Assembly: GCF_003752025.1 (NCBI RefSeq)
Contig: NZ_RJKR01000006.1
Location: forward strand, 531,466-595,465
Length of the DNA stretch: 64,000 nt
From: Curtobacterium sp. PhB115
GTDB lineage: Bacteria; Actinomycetota; Actinomycetes; Actinomycetales; Microbacteriaceae
Direction: 5' to 3'
Shown here: piece after piece, positions 27,177 to 36,757 of the stretch
Layout of the letters: every line of letters begins with the position of its first letter
Numbering within the stretch: position 1 is the stretch's first letter
The notes under the pieces: model-generated
The model's database searches: none
What the model saw: only the letters and a program-made list of their open reading frames with translations
What the model was told of the DNA's origin: nothing
Program-made: the position numbers and the translations under genes

Positions 27177-28997
27177 TCAGCGACCGCCGCGGTTCCCGCC
27201 GTCGTCGTTGTTGTTGCCGCCGTCGTCACCGTCGTCCGAGTTGGAGCTCGACGTCGGTGCACGGGTCGGTTCGCTCGACGCCGCGCAGTAGGTGAGCGCG
27301 ACCGAGCTGCCCTGGGTGACGTCGCCGGCCGGGGTGTCCTGCTGCGTGACGATGCCACCGGTGCACGAGTACGAGGGCGCCGGGGTGACCGTGAGGCCGA
27401 GCTGCTCGAGCGACGCCTTGGCGTCGGAGAACTGCTGCTGGGTGACGTCGGGCAGCTGCACCTTGCCGTTCGACACCGTGAGGTTGATCACGATGCCCTT
27501 GGTGTGCAGCGACGCGGCCTCGGGGTCGGAGGCCATGACCGTGCCCTCGGGGACGTCCGGCGAGTAGTCGGAGGTGATCGCGCCGACCTCGAAGCCGGCG
27601 GCCGCGAGTGCCTGCTGAGCGGCGGCCTGGGACTGTCCGGCGAGGTCCGGGACGGGGACGCGCTCGGGCCCGATGGACACGACGACGTTCACGTTCTGGT
27701 TGCGCCCGACGTTCGTGCCGGAGCCGGGCTCGGTGCGGATCACCCGGCCCTTGTCGACGTCGTCGGAGTTCTCCTCGACCTTGACGGCCGTGAGGTCCTT
27801 CTTGTCGAGGGCGGTCGCCGCTGCACTGTAGGTCGAGCCGACGACGTTCGGCACGCTCACCGATGACGACACCGGCGGCTTGCCCGGCTGCAGGTTGGCG
27901 ACGAAGAACACGACGCCGACGATGACCGCGACGGTGAGCAGGATGCCGACCCAGATCCACGCGACCGGCGGACGGTTCTGCGTGCGCTGCGGTCGGTGCT
28001 CGGCAGTGTCGTCGTCGAGCTCGCGGAACGCTGCGGCGGAGTTCGTGGTGGTGCGCGGGTCGACACCGAACAGCACGGTGGAGGCATCGTTCGCCGCGTG
28101 CTGCTGGAGCTTCCGGCTGGACGTCGGGATGTGACCGGCGGCCGCCTGCTGCAGGTCGGTCCGGAACTCGGCGGCGTTCTGGAAGCGGCGCGTCCGGTCC
28201 TTCACGAGGGCGTGCAGGGTCACCGCGTCGAGCGCCGGCGAGACCTCGGGGGAGATCGACGACGGCGCGACGGGCTGCTCGCTGACGTGCTGGTACGCGA
28301 CGGCGACCGGGGTGTCCCCGAGGAACGGCGCACGGCCGGTGAGGAGCTCGAACAGCACCACGCCGGTGGAGTAGAGGTCGGTGCGGGCGTCCACGGTCTC
28401 GCCGCGGGCCTGCTCCGGGGAGAAGTACGACGCCGTGCCGAGGATGGACGTCGTCTGCGCCACCGTCGCCGACGTGTCGGTGATGGCTCGGGCGATGCCG
28501 AAGTCCATGACCTTCACCTGGCCGGTGTGCGTGACCATGACGTTCGCGGGCTTGATGTCGCGGTGCACGACGCCGGCACGGTGCGAGTACTCGAGCGCGG
28601 TGAGGATGCCCTCGGTGATGCGGACTGCTTCGTCCGGGGCGACGGCGCCCTCGGCGATGATGTCGGAGAGCGGGCGGCCCTCGACGTACTCCATGACGAT
28701 GAAGGGGACCTGCACCTCGGCGCCGGAGTTCTCCGTCACCGTCTCTTCGCCGGCGTCGTAGACGCGGACGACCGTCGGGTGCGCCATGCGCGCCGCGGCC
28801 TGGGCTTCCTGCCGGAACCGGGTGCGGAACGCCGGGTCGTTGGCGAGGCTCGGCTTGAGCAGCTTCACCGCGACCTTGCGACCGAGGCGGGTGTCGTTGC
28901 CCAGGTGCACCGTGGCCATGCCGCCCCGACCGATGACGTCACCGATCTCGTAGCGGTTGGCGAGGAGCGTGATCCCCGCGGTCACACCTTCTGGCAC
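27177..28997 (-). CDS. pknB: serine/threonine protein kinase PknB with PASTA domains
   Basis: Transmembrane Hanks-type kinase (606 residues) controlling cell-wall synthesis and division. Kinase domain at about 15-280: glycine loop IGRGGMATV, K45, HRDIKPAN (145-152), DFG (165-167). A juxtamembrane linker leads to one helix at 345-368. Three extracellular PASTA repeats (about 380-585) bind muropeptides or lipid II in relatives. The tail is Ser/Asn/Asp/Gly-rich and low-complexity. The GTG start is chosen because GGAGG lies 5 nt ahead. It is the last gene of the fhaA-fhaB-pstP-rodA-pbpA-pknA-pknB operon. Four PASTA units are common elsewhere; only three are seen here. Confidence 0.94.
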   Translation of the reverse strand: MPEGVTAGITLLANRYEIGDVIGRGGMATVHLGNDTRLGRKVAVKLLKPSLANDPAFRTRFRQEAQAAARMAHPTVVRVYDAGEETVTENSGAEVQVPFIVMEYVEGRPLSDIIAEGAVAPDEAVRITEGILTALEYSHRAGVVHRDIKPANVMVTHTGQVKVMDFGIARAITDTSATVAQTTSILGTASYFSPEQARGETVDARTDLYSTGVVLFELLTGRAPFLGDTPVAVAYQHVSEQPVAPSSISPEVSPALDAVTLHALVKDRTRRFQNAAEFRTDLQQAAAGHIPTSSRKLQQHAANDASTVLFGVDPRTTTNSAAAFRELDDDTAEHRPQRTQNRPPVAWIWVGILLTVAVIVGVVFFVANLQPGKPPVSSSVSVPNVVGSTYSAAATALDKKDLTAVKVEENSDDVDKGRVIRTEPGSGTNVGRNQNVNVVVSIGPERVPVPDLAGQSQAAAQQALAAAGFEVGAITSDYSPDVPEGTVMASDPEAASLHTKGIVINLTVSNGKVQLPDVTQQQFSDAKASLEQLGLTVTPAPSYSCTGGIVTQQDTPAGDVTQGSSVALTYCAASSEPTRAPTSSSNSDDGDDGGNNNDDGGNRGGR

Positions 28998-29114
28998 GTA
29001 CTCCTCCGTCTGTCGGTCCGGGCTAGTGTACGGCAGCCGCACCTGGTGAGACGCTGGTCACCGACCCGTCGAGCGAACCGTTACCGAACGGTGTCGACAG
29101 CCCCCGTCCGGGGG

Positions 29115-30881
29115 TCAGTCCATCGGCGTCTCGGTGGGGTTGATCCCGTCGCTCGGGTCCGTCGTCTCCTCGTCGGTGGGCTCGGTCCACTCGACCTGTG
29201 CACCCGGCGAGGAGTCGGACACCACGGTGGTGCCGGACTGCGGCGACTTGCAGGTCACCTTGTAGGACAGGGTCACGGTGCCGGACTGCGCGGCCGCGAC
29301 GGTCACCGCGGTGCCCGAGGTCGAGCCGGAGCTCGTGCCGTTGGACACGACCGTGCCGTTGTCGATCGTGTACGTGTACGTCACGTCGGAGTACCCGGCC
29401 GGGCAGCTGCCGTAGGACGGCCAGCTGTAGGTCACACGGCCGGACGAGCTCACGGTGCCACCGGTCGCACGCTCCGGGGTGTCCGCCTTCAGGACTTCGC
29501 CGTAGGCGCGGATGGTGACCAGCGTGCCCGGGGACAGGCTGCCTTCCGGGCTGAGCGACTGCACGGTGCCGACCTGGTCGGCCGACGTGGCGTTGTCACC
29601 GGCCTCGACCGTCGCCTGCAGACCCTGGCCGCGGAGCTGGTTCGCGACCGTCTCGGCGTCCTGGCCCTGGTAGTCCGACGAGGACACCGTCACGCGGGTC
29701 TCGGTCGGTGTCTGGGTGGGCGTCGGGGTCTCCGTGCGGGTCGGCTTCGGTGTGCTCGACGTGGACGGCGTGGGGTCGGGATCGTTGTCCGAGCCGGTCA
29801 GGGCGAACGCCCCGACGACTCCGGCGATCGCGAGCACCACGACGATGCCCACGACCCACCAGATCCAGGCGCGCTTCTTCTTCTTCGGCTCTTCGGCCTC
29901 GTCGGTGGCGGGCGAACGAGGTGCCCCCGGTCCGCCCACGGTCGCGCCGGCCTGCGTGCCGATGAGTGCCGTGGCGGCGTCGTTCCCCTGACCCGGCGGC
30001 GGGTTGAACGCGACGGTGCCGCCCTGGGCGAGCGCCGGCACCGCGACGGTCGCAGCGGCGACGTCCCCGCGACGGAGCGCCTGTGCGGCCCGGGCGAGGT
30101 TGGCGGCGGTGGCCGGCCGATCGGCGGGCTTCTTCGCGATGCAGGAGATCACGAGGGCCGCGACGGGCTCGGGGATGTCCCCGGGCAGCGGCGGCGGCTG
30201 CTCGTTGATGTGCGCCATCGCGATCGCGACCTGCGACTCGCCCGTGAAGGGGCGACGGCCCGCGAGGCACTCGTACGCGACGATGCCGAGCGAGTAGATG
30301 TCGGTCGACGGCGACGCCGGGTGCCCGCTCGCCTGCTCCGGCGAGAGGTACTGCACGGTGCCCATGACCTGGCCGGTCGCGGTGAGCGGGACCTGGTCGG
30401 CGATGCGCGCGATGCCGAAGTCGGTGATCTTGACCCGACCGTCCGGCGTGATGAGCAGGTTGCCGGGCTTGATGTCGCGGTGCACCAGGCCGACCGCGTG
30501 TGCGGCCTGCAGGGCGTTCGCGGTCTGCGCGACGATGTCGAGGACCTTGTCGACCGGCAGGGTGTGCTCGCGCTCGATCATGGTCGAGAGCGCTTCGCCG
30601 GGGACGAGCTCCATCACGAGGTAGGCGCTGCCGTCCTCCTCGCCGTAGTCGAAGACGTTGGCGATGCCCTCGTGGTTGACGAGTGCGGCGTGCCGGGCCT
30701 CGGCGCGGAAGCGCTCGAGGAACCCGGGGTCACCGAGGTACTCGTCCTTGAGGATCTTGAGTGCGACGGTGCGCCCGATGACGAGGTCGGTCGCCTGCCA
30801 CACCTCTCCCATGCCGCCGATGGCGACTCGGGAGGAGAGCTGGTACCGCCCACCGAAGGTGAGTCCGCTGGTGGGTCTCAT
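29115..30881 (-). CDS. pknA: serine/threonine protein kinase PknA-like, one PASTA domain
   Basis: Hanks-type kinase of 588 residues. The glycine loop is IGGMGEV (21-27), the catalytic lysine K42, HRDIKPGN (134-141) and DFG (154-156). A basic KKKK stretch precedes the membrane helix at about 338-361. The outside part starts with a Thr/Pro-rich linker (365-395), then one PASTA-like domain (about 396-460) and a Ser/Gly/Thr-rich region with two cysteines (SCPAG, TCKSP) that could form a disulfide. Its ATG overlaps the pbpA stop. Mycobacterial PknA lacks such an extracellular region, so this is an extended form. Confidence 0.93.
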   Translation of the reverse strand: MRPTSGLTFGGRYQLSSRVAIGGMGEVWQATDLVIGRTVALKILKDEYLGDPGFLERFRAEARHAALVNHEGIANVFDYGEEDGSAYLVMELVPGEALSTMIEREHTLPVDKVLDIVAQTANALQAAHAVGLVHRDIKPGNLLITPDGRVKITDFGIARIADQVPLTATGQVMGTVQYLSPEQASGHPASPSTDIYSLGIVAYECLAGRRPFTGESQVAIAMAHINEQPPPLPGDIPEPVAALVISCIAKKPADRPATAANLARAAQALRRGDVAAATVAVPALAQGGTVAFNPPPGQGNDAATALIGTQAGATVGGPGAPRSPATDEAEEPKKKKRAWIWWVVGIVVVLAIAGVVGAFALTGSDNDPDPTPSTSSTPKPTRTETPTPTQTPTETRVTVSSSDYQGQDAETVANQLRGQGLQATVEAGDNATSADQVGTVQSLSPEGSLSPGTLVTIRAYGEVLKADTPERATGGTVSSSGRVTYSWPSYGSCPAGYSDVTYTYTIDNGTVVSNGTSSGSTSGTAVTVAAAQSGTVTLSYKVTCKSPQSGTTVVSDSSPGAQVEWTEPTDEETTDPSDGINPTETPMD

Positions 30882-32332
30882 TTGTTCAGCACCGCCTCCA
30901 TGACTTTCTTCGCGACCGGGGCCGCGACCGTGTTGCCGACTCCCGACTGGCCGAGTCCGCCGCCGTCGCCGACGACGACCGCCACGGCGACCTCAGGGTC
31001 CTTCGCGGGTGCGAACCCGGTGAACCAGAGTGTGTAGGGATCGCCCGTTCCGCCTTCGGCCGTGCCCGTCTTCCCTGCGACGTCGACACCGTCGATCTTG
31101 GCATTGGTTCCGGTCCCGGAGCTGACGACGCTCTGCATGGCCTCGGTGAGGTCAGCGGACTCGGAGGACGACAGCGGATCACTGTACTGCTTCGGGGAGA
31201 AGGACTCGACCGTCTTCAGGTCGCTCGTGGTGATCGAGTCGACGAGCGAGGGCTGCATGACCTTGCCGCCGTTCGCGATCCCGGCGGACACCATGGCGAT
31301 CTGCAGCGGGGACACCCGGACGCTGGCCTGCCCGAACGCGCTGAGCATGAGCTGCGCGGTCGAGTCGACCTCGGGGTACTGGCTGGCGGTGGCGGCCATC
31401 GGGACCTCGATCGCGTCGCCGAAGCCGTACTTGTCGGCCATGCTCTTGATCGCGTCGTAGCCGAGCTTCTGTCCGAGTTCCGCGAACGGGATGTTGCACG
31501 AGTACTGGATCGCCGTGCGGAGCTTCACCTTGTCGCCGCCACCGCACGTGCCGCCCTCGGCGTTGTTGATGTACGTGCTCGTGCCGGGGAGCTGCAGGCG
31601 GGACGGGTTCGGGAACGTCGAGTCGAGGTTGTACTTGCCGCCCTCGAGCGCGGCCGAGGCGACGACGAGCTTGAACACCGATCCGGGCGTGTACAGGTCG
31701 CCGCCGATGGCCCGGTTCTTCAACGGGGACGACGACGAGGCGATGAGCGCGTCGTACTGCTCCTTGACCGCTGCGGTGTCGTGCGACGTCAGCGAGTTCG
31801 GGTCGTAGCTCGGCTTCGACACCATCGCGAGGATCTTGCCGGTCTTCGGCTGGATGGCGACCACGGCGCCGCTGTTCGAGCCGAGCGCGTCGTAGGCGGC
31901 CTGCTGGACGTCGGGGTCGATCGTCAGGTTGACGTTGTCGCCCTGGACGTCCTGGCCGGTGAGGATCGAGTTGAGGTTCTGGAAGAACGACGCGTCCGAG
32001 TTGCCGGAGAGCACGGTGTTCTCGGCGCTCTCGATGCCGGTGTTGCCCTGCCCGATCGTGAAGTACCCGGTCACGGCGGAGTAGAGGTCACCGTTCGTGT
32101 ACTTGCGCTGGTACTGGTACTGGTCGTCCACCGGGGTCGACTCGGCGATCGGGCTGCCGTCGACGAGGATCGCACCGCGCTTGGTCGAGTAACTGGCGAG
32201 GATGGTTCGCGAGTTCCGCGAGTCGGCGCGCAGCTGGTCGGCCGAGAAGAACTGGATGGACGTCGTCGACACGAAGAGTGCGACGAACATGAGCACGATG
32301 ACGGTCGAGACACCGCGGAGCTGTCGGTTCAT
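30878..32332 (-). CDS. pbpA: penicillin-binding protein 2 family transpeptidase (PbpA)
   Basis: Class B penicillin-binding protein of 484 residues, anchored by one N-terminal helix (about 8-27). The transpeptidase active-site motif is S218-V-F-K221 in TPGSVFKL; the second motif is SCN in QYSCNIPF; the third is KTGT. It cross-links peptidoglycan with the polymerase RodA encoded just upstream. The start ATG overlaps the rodA stop (ATGA), and the stop overlaps pknA. The family is sensitive to beta-lactams. Confidence 0.95.
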   Translation of the reverse strand: MNRQLRGVSTVIVLMFVALFVSTTSIQFFSADQLRADSRNSRTILASYSTKRGAILVDGSPIAESTPVDDQYQYQRKYTNGDLYSAVTGYFTIGQGNTGIESAENTVLSGNSDASFFQNLNSILTGQDVQGDNVNLTIDPDVQQAAYDALGSNSGAVVAIQPKTGKILAMVSKPSYDPNSLTSHDTAAVKEQYDALIASSSSPLKNRAIGGDLYTPGSVFKLVVASAALEGGKYNLDSTFPNPSRLQLPGTSTYINNAEGGTCGGGDKVKLRTAIQYSCNIPFAELGQKLGYDAIKSMADKYGFGDAIEVPMAATASQYPEVDSTAQLMLSAFGQASVRVSPLQIAMVSAGIANGGKVMQPSLVDSITTSDLKTVESFSPKQYSDPLSSSESADLTEAMQSVVSSGTGTNAKIDGVDVAGKTGTAEGGTGDPYTLWFTGFAPAKDPEVAVAVVVGDGGGLGQSGVGNTVAAPVAKKVMEAVLNK

Positions 32333-33771
32333 CGACGACGCTCCTTCCTGGTCGCGCGCGCGGACCGCCCGCTCGCGGCGGAGAGCGCGCCCTGCTGGAC
32401 GCGTTGTTCGGCGGGGATGGAATCGGTGAGTCGCAGCAGCATCGCCGCGATGATCCAGTTGGCGATGAGCGAGGAACCACCCGCAGCCATGAACGGCGTC
32501 GTCAAGCCGGTCACCGGGATCACCCGGGTGATGCCGCCGACGACGACGAAGACCTGCAGCGCGATGACGAAGCCGAAGCCGACGCCGAGGAGCTTGCCGA
32601 AGTCGTCCTGCGCCATGAACCCGACGCGGATGCCGCGGGAGGCCAGCACGATGAAGAGCGCCAGGATCGCGAAGACGCCGATCAGGCCGAGCTCCTCGCC
32701 CAGCGACGCGACGATGTAGTCCGCGTTGGCGACGGGGGTGATGTACGGCCGGCCCTGGCCGAGTCCGGTGCCGGTGATCCCGCCGTTCGCGAAGCCGAAG
32801 AGCCCCTGCACGAGCTGGTAGCTCGCCTGGGTGTCGCGGCTGAAGACCTCTTGGTTGAACGGGTCGAGCCACTGCTCGAAGCGGCCGTGCACGTACTCGA
32901 GGACGCTCTGGGCGACGAGCGCACCACCGACGAACAGCACGAGCCCGATGGCCACCCAGCTGATCCGTGCGGTCGCGACGTAGATCATCACGAGGAACAG
33001 GCCGAAGTACAGCAGCGCGGTGCCGAGGTCGCGCTGGAACACGAGGACGGCCATCGCCGCGCCCCACATCACCAGGATCGGACCGAGGTCACGCGCTCGC
33101 GGGAACGTCATGCCGAGGAACTTCTTGCCGACGATCGACAGCGAGTCGCGCGCGGTGACCAGGTACCCGGCGAAGAACAGCGCCATGGTGATCTTGGCGA
33201 GCTCGCCCGGCTGGAACGAGAACGGCCCGACGCGGATCCAGACCCGAGCCCCGCCCGGCGCGTACCCGATGCCCGGGAGCATCGGCAGCAGCAGCAGCGC
33301 GATCGTCAGGAACATGAAGATGTAGCGGTAGCGCTGCAGGAACCGGTGGTTCCGGACGAGCAGCAGCGTGGCGATCGCCAGCACCATCGCGAGCATCGTC
33401 CAGACGATCTGCTTGACGCCGATCGCGTCCCACCCGGTCAGGCCGTTGTGGATGTCGATGCGGTAGATCTCGGCGATCCCGATGCCGTTGAGCACCAGGG
33501 CGACCGGCAGGATGAACGGGTCGGCGTTCTTCGCGACGACCCGCAGCACCACGTGCATGACGAGCGCGAGGCCGAGGATGCCCCCGCCGACCCACAGCAC
33601 GGACGTGTCGAACAGGCGGCCCTTGGTGCCGAGCTGCACGAGCACCATCGCACCCGCGCAGATGCCGCAGGCGATGACGAGCAGCACGAGCTCGAGGTTC
33701 CGAGCGCGTGCCGGTTCACGGAGCTTGATCGTGATCGCCTGCGTGAAGGACTGGGCGGTGGCGTTCGTCAT
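32329..33771 (-). CDS. rodA: SEDS-family peptidoglycan glycosyltransferase RodA/FtsW
   Basis: Polytopic membrane glycosyltransferase of 480 residues with about ten to twelve helices. SEDS hallmarks include FSFQPGELAKITMALFFAGYL and the terminal GLTTPFMAAGGSSLIANWI with the conserved GGSS. It polymerises lipid II and pairs with PbpA. The gene overlaps pstP upstream and pbpA downstream by four bases each, so stoichiometric translation is likely. The tail is Arg-rich. Confidence 0.95.
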   Translation of the reverse strand: MTNATAQSFTQAITIKLREPARARNLELVLLVIACGICAGAMVLVQLGTKGRLFDTSVLWVGGGILGLALVMHVVLRVVAKNADPFILPVALVLNGIGIAEIYRIDIHNGLTGWDAIGVKQIVWTMLAMVLAIATLLLVRNHRFLQRYRYIFMFLTIALLLLPMLPGIGYAPGGARVWIRVGPFSFQPGELAKITMALFFAGYLVTARDSLSIVGKKFLGMTFPRARDLGPILVMWGAAMAVLVFQRDLGTALLYFGLFLVMIYVATARISWVAIGLVLFVGGALVAQSVLEYVHGRFEQWLDPFNQEVFSRDTQASYQLVQGLFGFANGGITGTGLGQGRPYITPVANADYIVASLGEELGLIGVFAILALFIVLASRGIRVGFMAQDDFGKLLGVGFGFVIALQVFVVVGGITRVIPVTGLTTPFMAAGGSSLIANWIIAAMLLRLTDSIPAEQRVQQGALSAASGRSARATRKERRR

Positions 33772-35132
33772 CGCGAACCCCTGGTCGGGGTCGGCGTCGG
33801 CGAGGACGACCTGGTCGAGGACGGCGAGGGCGACGGTGAAGTCGTGGAGCCCCCGTCACCGCCGGTTCCGGCCTGGTCCTGGCCCGTCTCGGCGGCTTTC
33901 CGCAACCGGTCGACGATGTCACGGGCGTCGTCGAGCGACTGCGCGTTGATCGTCGAGCGGACGTTCTCGCGGGTGTAGTCCGGCAGCGACGACACGGTGA
34001 TGTCGGTGTCCTCGTACACGTCGGAGAGCGCCAACGGCCCGATCGACTGCTGCACACCCTTGTAGATCGCGACCGTGCCGCTGTCGGTGCCGACGTAGTA
34101 GTGGTCCTGGATGATCCGCCACCCGAGGAACACGGCACCGACGAGTGCGGCGATCGCCACCACGAGCGCGATGGTCCACGAGATGCGACGACGGATGCGG
34201 CGACGGCGGTCCTCGGCGATGAGCTCGGCGAAGAACTGGTCCGACTCGGGCTCGAAGTGCGAGTCCTCCGGGGCGGTGGTCACCTTGAGCGGGTGCAGCA
34301 GGATCGTGGGGAGGCGGATCGGCTTCCGGCCGGTCGACGCCTCGAAGGTGAGCGGTGCCGCAGCGGAACCGACGGTGGTCGCGGCGTCGTCGTCGTCGTC
34401 CACCTCGGTCGCGGTGACGTCCATCACCACGACGGTCACGTTGTCGGGGGCGCCGTGGTCGAGCGTCTCCTTCACCAGGCGCTGCGTGACCTGGTTCGCG
34501 TCCATCGTGGACGCGAGGGCGTGCCGGATGCGTTCCTCGGCGAGGTACGACGACAACCCGTCGGAGCAGAGCAGCCAGCGGTCGCCGGCCTGGATGTCCA
34601 TCACCGCGGTGTCGACCTCGGGCGCGGCGTCGACGTCACCGAGCACGCGCATGAGCACGGACCGGCGGGGGTGCACGGCGGCTTCCTCCGGCGTGATCCG
34701 GCCGCTGTCCACGAGGCGCTGGACGAACGTGTGGTCCGAGGTGATCTGCTGCAGTTCGCCGTCGCGGTACCGGTAGATCCGGGAGTCGCCGATGTGGGCG
34801 ATCGCGATCTGCTCGCCGACCCGGATCATCGCGGACACCGTGGTGCCCATGCCGGTGAGTTCCTGGTGCTCGAAGACCGTCTCGGTGATGAGCTGGTTCG
34901 CCGCGATCAATGCCGACTGCAGCGCGAACTCGGCGTCGTGGGCCGACGGGAACTCGCGGTCGACCTCCCTGATGCGTCGGATCGCGATCGCCGAGGCGAC
35001 GTCGCCGCCGGCGTGCCCGCCCATGCCGTCCGCGACCGCGAACAGGTGCGCCCCGGCGTAGCCGGAGTCCTGGTTGTTCGCGCGGATGCGTCCCACGTGG
35101 GACACAGCGGCGCTCAGCGTGCGAGCGGTCAT
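33768..35132 (-). CDS. pstP: PP2C-family serine/threonine phosphatase PstP
   Basis: Metal-dependent phosphatase that reverses PknA/PknB phosphorylation. It has 454 residues. The PP2C domain (about 1-240) has RxNNQD, ADGMGGHAGGD (34-44), HIGDSRIYRYRDGEL and the late GAPDNVTVVVMD. A linker leads to a helix near 318-340 (WTIALVVAIAALVGAVFLGW) and an extracellular region ending in a Thr/Ser/Pro-rich tail (SPSPSSTRSSSPTPTPT). It is 6 bp after fhaB. Confidence 0.95.
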   Translation of the reverse strand: MTARTLSAAVSHVGRIRANNQDSGYAGAHLFAVADGMGGHAGGDVASAIAIRRIREVDREFPSAHDAEFALQSALIAANQLITETVFEHQELTGMGTTVSAMIRVGEQIAIAHIGDSRIYRYRDGELQQITSDHTFVQRLVDSGRITPEEAAVHPRRSVLMRVLGDVDAAPEVDTAVMDIQAGDRWLLCSDGLSSYLAEERIRHALASTMDANQVTQRLVKETLDHGAPDNVTVVVMDVTATEVDDDDDAATTVGSAAAPLTFEASTGRKPIRLPTILLHPLKVTTAPEDSHFEPESDQFFAELIAEDRRRRIRRRISWTIALVVAIAALVGAVFLGWRIIQDHYYVGTDSGTVAIYKGVQQSIGPLALSDVYEDTDITVSSLPDYTRENVRSTINAQSLDDARDIVDRLRKAAETGQDQAGTGGDGGSTTSPSPSPSSTRSSSPTPTPTRGSR

Positions 35133-35138
35133 GCCGGG

Positions 35139-35690
35139 TTACCGCCGCAGCTCGAACGTCGTCGTCCCGATCGTGATCGGCGTGCGCTCCGCCACGATCA
35201 GGGGAGCGCTCACCTTCTGACCGTTGACGAAGGTGCCGTTCGTGGACTCGAGGTCGGTGAGGAGCCAGCCCTCGGCGCGGAGGTCGAGCCGGGCGTGGTT
35301 GGTCGAGGTGTAGTCGTCGCGGATGACGACGTTGGACTCGCTGGAGCGGCCGATCGTGATCGGTCCGCCGCCGAGCGGCATCTCCATGCCCTCGCGCGCG
35401 CCCTCGGTGATGACGAGGCGGACCGCAGCCGGCGAGGCGGACTGCTGCGTGCCTCCAGGCTGTCCGATGAGGTCCGTGAACGCACCGTTCGATGCCGGGC
35501 CGGAGGGCGCTGCTGCGGGGATCGTCGGGGTGGTCGGCCCCGACGGGGCGGCCTTCGGATCGGTGGGGATCGTCCGCACGCGCTGACCGAAGAGGTCGCT
35601 GCGCAGCGCGAAGACGATCACGAAGACGAACAGCCAGAGCACCGCGAGGAACGCGAAGCGCAGGACGAGCAGGGTCAGCCCTGTTGTCAT
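35139..35690 (-). CDS. fhaB: FHA-domain membrane protein FhaB (FipA-like)
   Basis: A 183-residue protein with one N-terminal helix (about 5-29, LTLLVLRFAFLAVLWLFVFVIV) and a C-terminal forkhead-associated domain (105-183). Phosphothreonine-binding motifs are visible: IGRSSESNV, NHARLDL and LTDLESTNGTFVNG. It is probably a substrate and reader of PknA/PknB phosphorylation linking the kinases to division. The ATG overlaps the fhaA stop (ATGA). The FHA core is complete. Confidence 0.93.
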   Translation of the reverse strand: MTTGLTLLVLRFAFLAVLWLFVFVIVFALRSDLFGQRVRTIPTDPKAAPSGPTTPTIPAAAPSGPASNGAFTDLIGQPGGTQQSASPAAVRLVITEGAREGMEMPLGGGPITIGRSSESNVVIRDDYTSTNHARLDLRAEGWLLTDLESTNGTFVNGQKVSAPLIVAERTPITIGTTTFELRR

Positions 35691-36367
35691 CGAGCACCTC
35701 CGTCGTTCTCGGGGATCACCCGGAACACCATACGGGTACGACCGATCTCGATGGTGGAGTCCGGCTCCACGATCGCCTGCTGGAAGTGCGCGCCGTTCAG
35801 CTTCGAGCCGTTCGTCGAGCCCAGATCGGTGGCCTGGGCGTGCTTGCCGTCCCACAGGACCTCGACGTGCTTCCGGCTCGTCCCGGTGTCCGCGATGGTG
35901 ATGTCCGCGTCGCTGCCACGACCGATGACCGTGCGTCCCCGCTGCAGGCGGTGTCGCTGCGACCCGATGTCGAGGACGGCGATCCACGCGACGTCCCGCT
36001 GCACCGTCGTCGAGTCGATCTGCAGGATGCCGGTGGACAACGTGCCGTCCTGTTGCAGCCGGATCGTGACCGGACCGGAGAACGAGTAGTTCTGCGCGAC
36101 GGCGTGCTGGTGGGCCATCTGGGTGAGTTCGTCGATCAGCGGTCGACCGACGTCGTTCATCCGCGTGAAGTCCGGCGGCGCCAGACGGACGGTGAACTCG
36201 TTCGGCACCAGGATCCGCTCGCGCGACACCACGGCGGCCTTCGTGTCGAGCTCGCGGCGCAGGGCGCTCGAGATCTCGACCGGCTGCACACCGGAGCGGA
36301 AGGTCTTCGCGAACGCGCCGTTCACGGCGCGTTCCAACCCTCGCTCGAAGTTGTCCAGCAGGCCCAT
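35687..36367 (-). CDS. fhaA: DUF3662 and FHA domain protein FhaA
   Basis: Soluble 226-residue protein, first gene of the kinase-wall operon. The N-terminal DUF3662 domain (MGLLDNFERGLERAVNGAFAKTFRSGVQPVEI..., 1-125) is followed directly by a C-terminal FHA domain (about 150-220) with VIGRGSDADI, SRKHVEV and TDLGSTNGSKLNG. Mycobacterial FhaA has a long disordered linker between the domains; here it is short. It is known in mycobacteria to bind the MurJ pseudokinase and PknB phosphosites. The ATG gives the standard N-terminus. Confidence 0.93.
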   Translation of the reverse strand: MGLLDNFERGLERAVNGAFAKTFRSGVQPVEISSALRRELDTKAAVVSRERILVPNEFTVRLAPPDFTRMNDVGRPLIDELTQMAHQHAVAQNYSFSGPVTIRLQQDGTLSTGILQIDSTTVQRDVAWIAVLDIGSQRHRLQRGRTVIGRGSDADITIADTGTSRKHVEVLWDGKHAQATDLGSTNGSKLNGAHFQQAIVEPDSTIEIGRTRMVFRVIPENDGGAR

Positions 36368-36453
36368 GCGTCTCCAGTGTCGTCGGTCGTCAACCACTGC
36401 ATGGTAGTGGTTGGCACCTGAGGCAGTCTGTGCGTGGTAGTGTTTCGGGGCTG

Positions 36454-36540
36454 GCGCGAGTGGCGGAATTGGTAGACGCGCACGGTTCAGGTCCGTGTGC
36501 TGGAAACGGCGTGGGGGTTCAAGTCCCCCCTCGCGCACCA
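36454..36540 (+). tRNA. tRNA-Leu (CAG anticodon)
   Basis: Class II tRNA with a long variable arm. Acceptor GCGCGAG pairs with CTCGCGC, the D arm reads TGGCGGAATTGGTAGACGC, the anticodon CAG is at 36488-36490 in stem CACGG...CCGTG, the T arm is GGGGGTTCAAGTCCCCC, and CCA is encoded. Its placement after fhaA is conserved. Confidence 0.97.
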
Positions 36541-36545
36541 GGCAG

Positions 36546-36589
36546 AAACACGGAAGGCCCCCGGAGAGATCCGGGGGCCTTCCGTGTTT
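36546..36589 (+). terminator. terminator after tRNA-Leu
   Basis: AAACACGGAAGGCCCCCGG and its complement form a 19-bp perfect stem around AGAGAT, starting six bases after the tRNA. It ends in GTTT. Confidence 0.9.
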
Positions 36590-36639
36590 CCGGGGGCTGG
36601 TTCGGCAGGCTGTGCGGAGTCGGGACCGGTTCGCGTCCA

Positions 36640-36661
36640 GATCCGGCCTGGAGGCGCGGCT
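36640..36661. repeat. half-copy of extragenic palindrome family
   Basis: GATCCGGCCTGGAGGCGCGG matches, with one extra base, the sequence at 19444 between gyrB and gyrA and resembles the left arm at 44843. No right arm follows. Confidence 0.5.
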
Positions 36662-36757
36662 CGCCCCCGACACGCCGGTGTCGGCAACTCCGTGGTCGGT
36701 TCTTCCGGCATCGCCACGCCCGACGAACGCGCGCGCGGGGCAGGGCGGGGGAAGGGC

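Noticed and set aside
27996..31037. Very long open frame (about 1,000 codons) antisense to the kinase genes
   Set aside because: It runs opposite to pknB and pknA, which have intact catalytic motifs. Its translation is Arg/Gly/Val/Asp-rich with no domain, as expected for antisense frames in 70% GC DNA.
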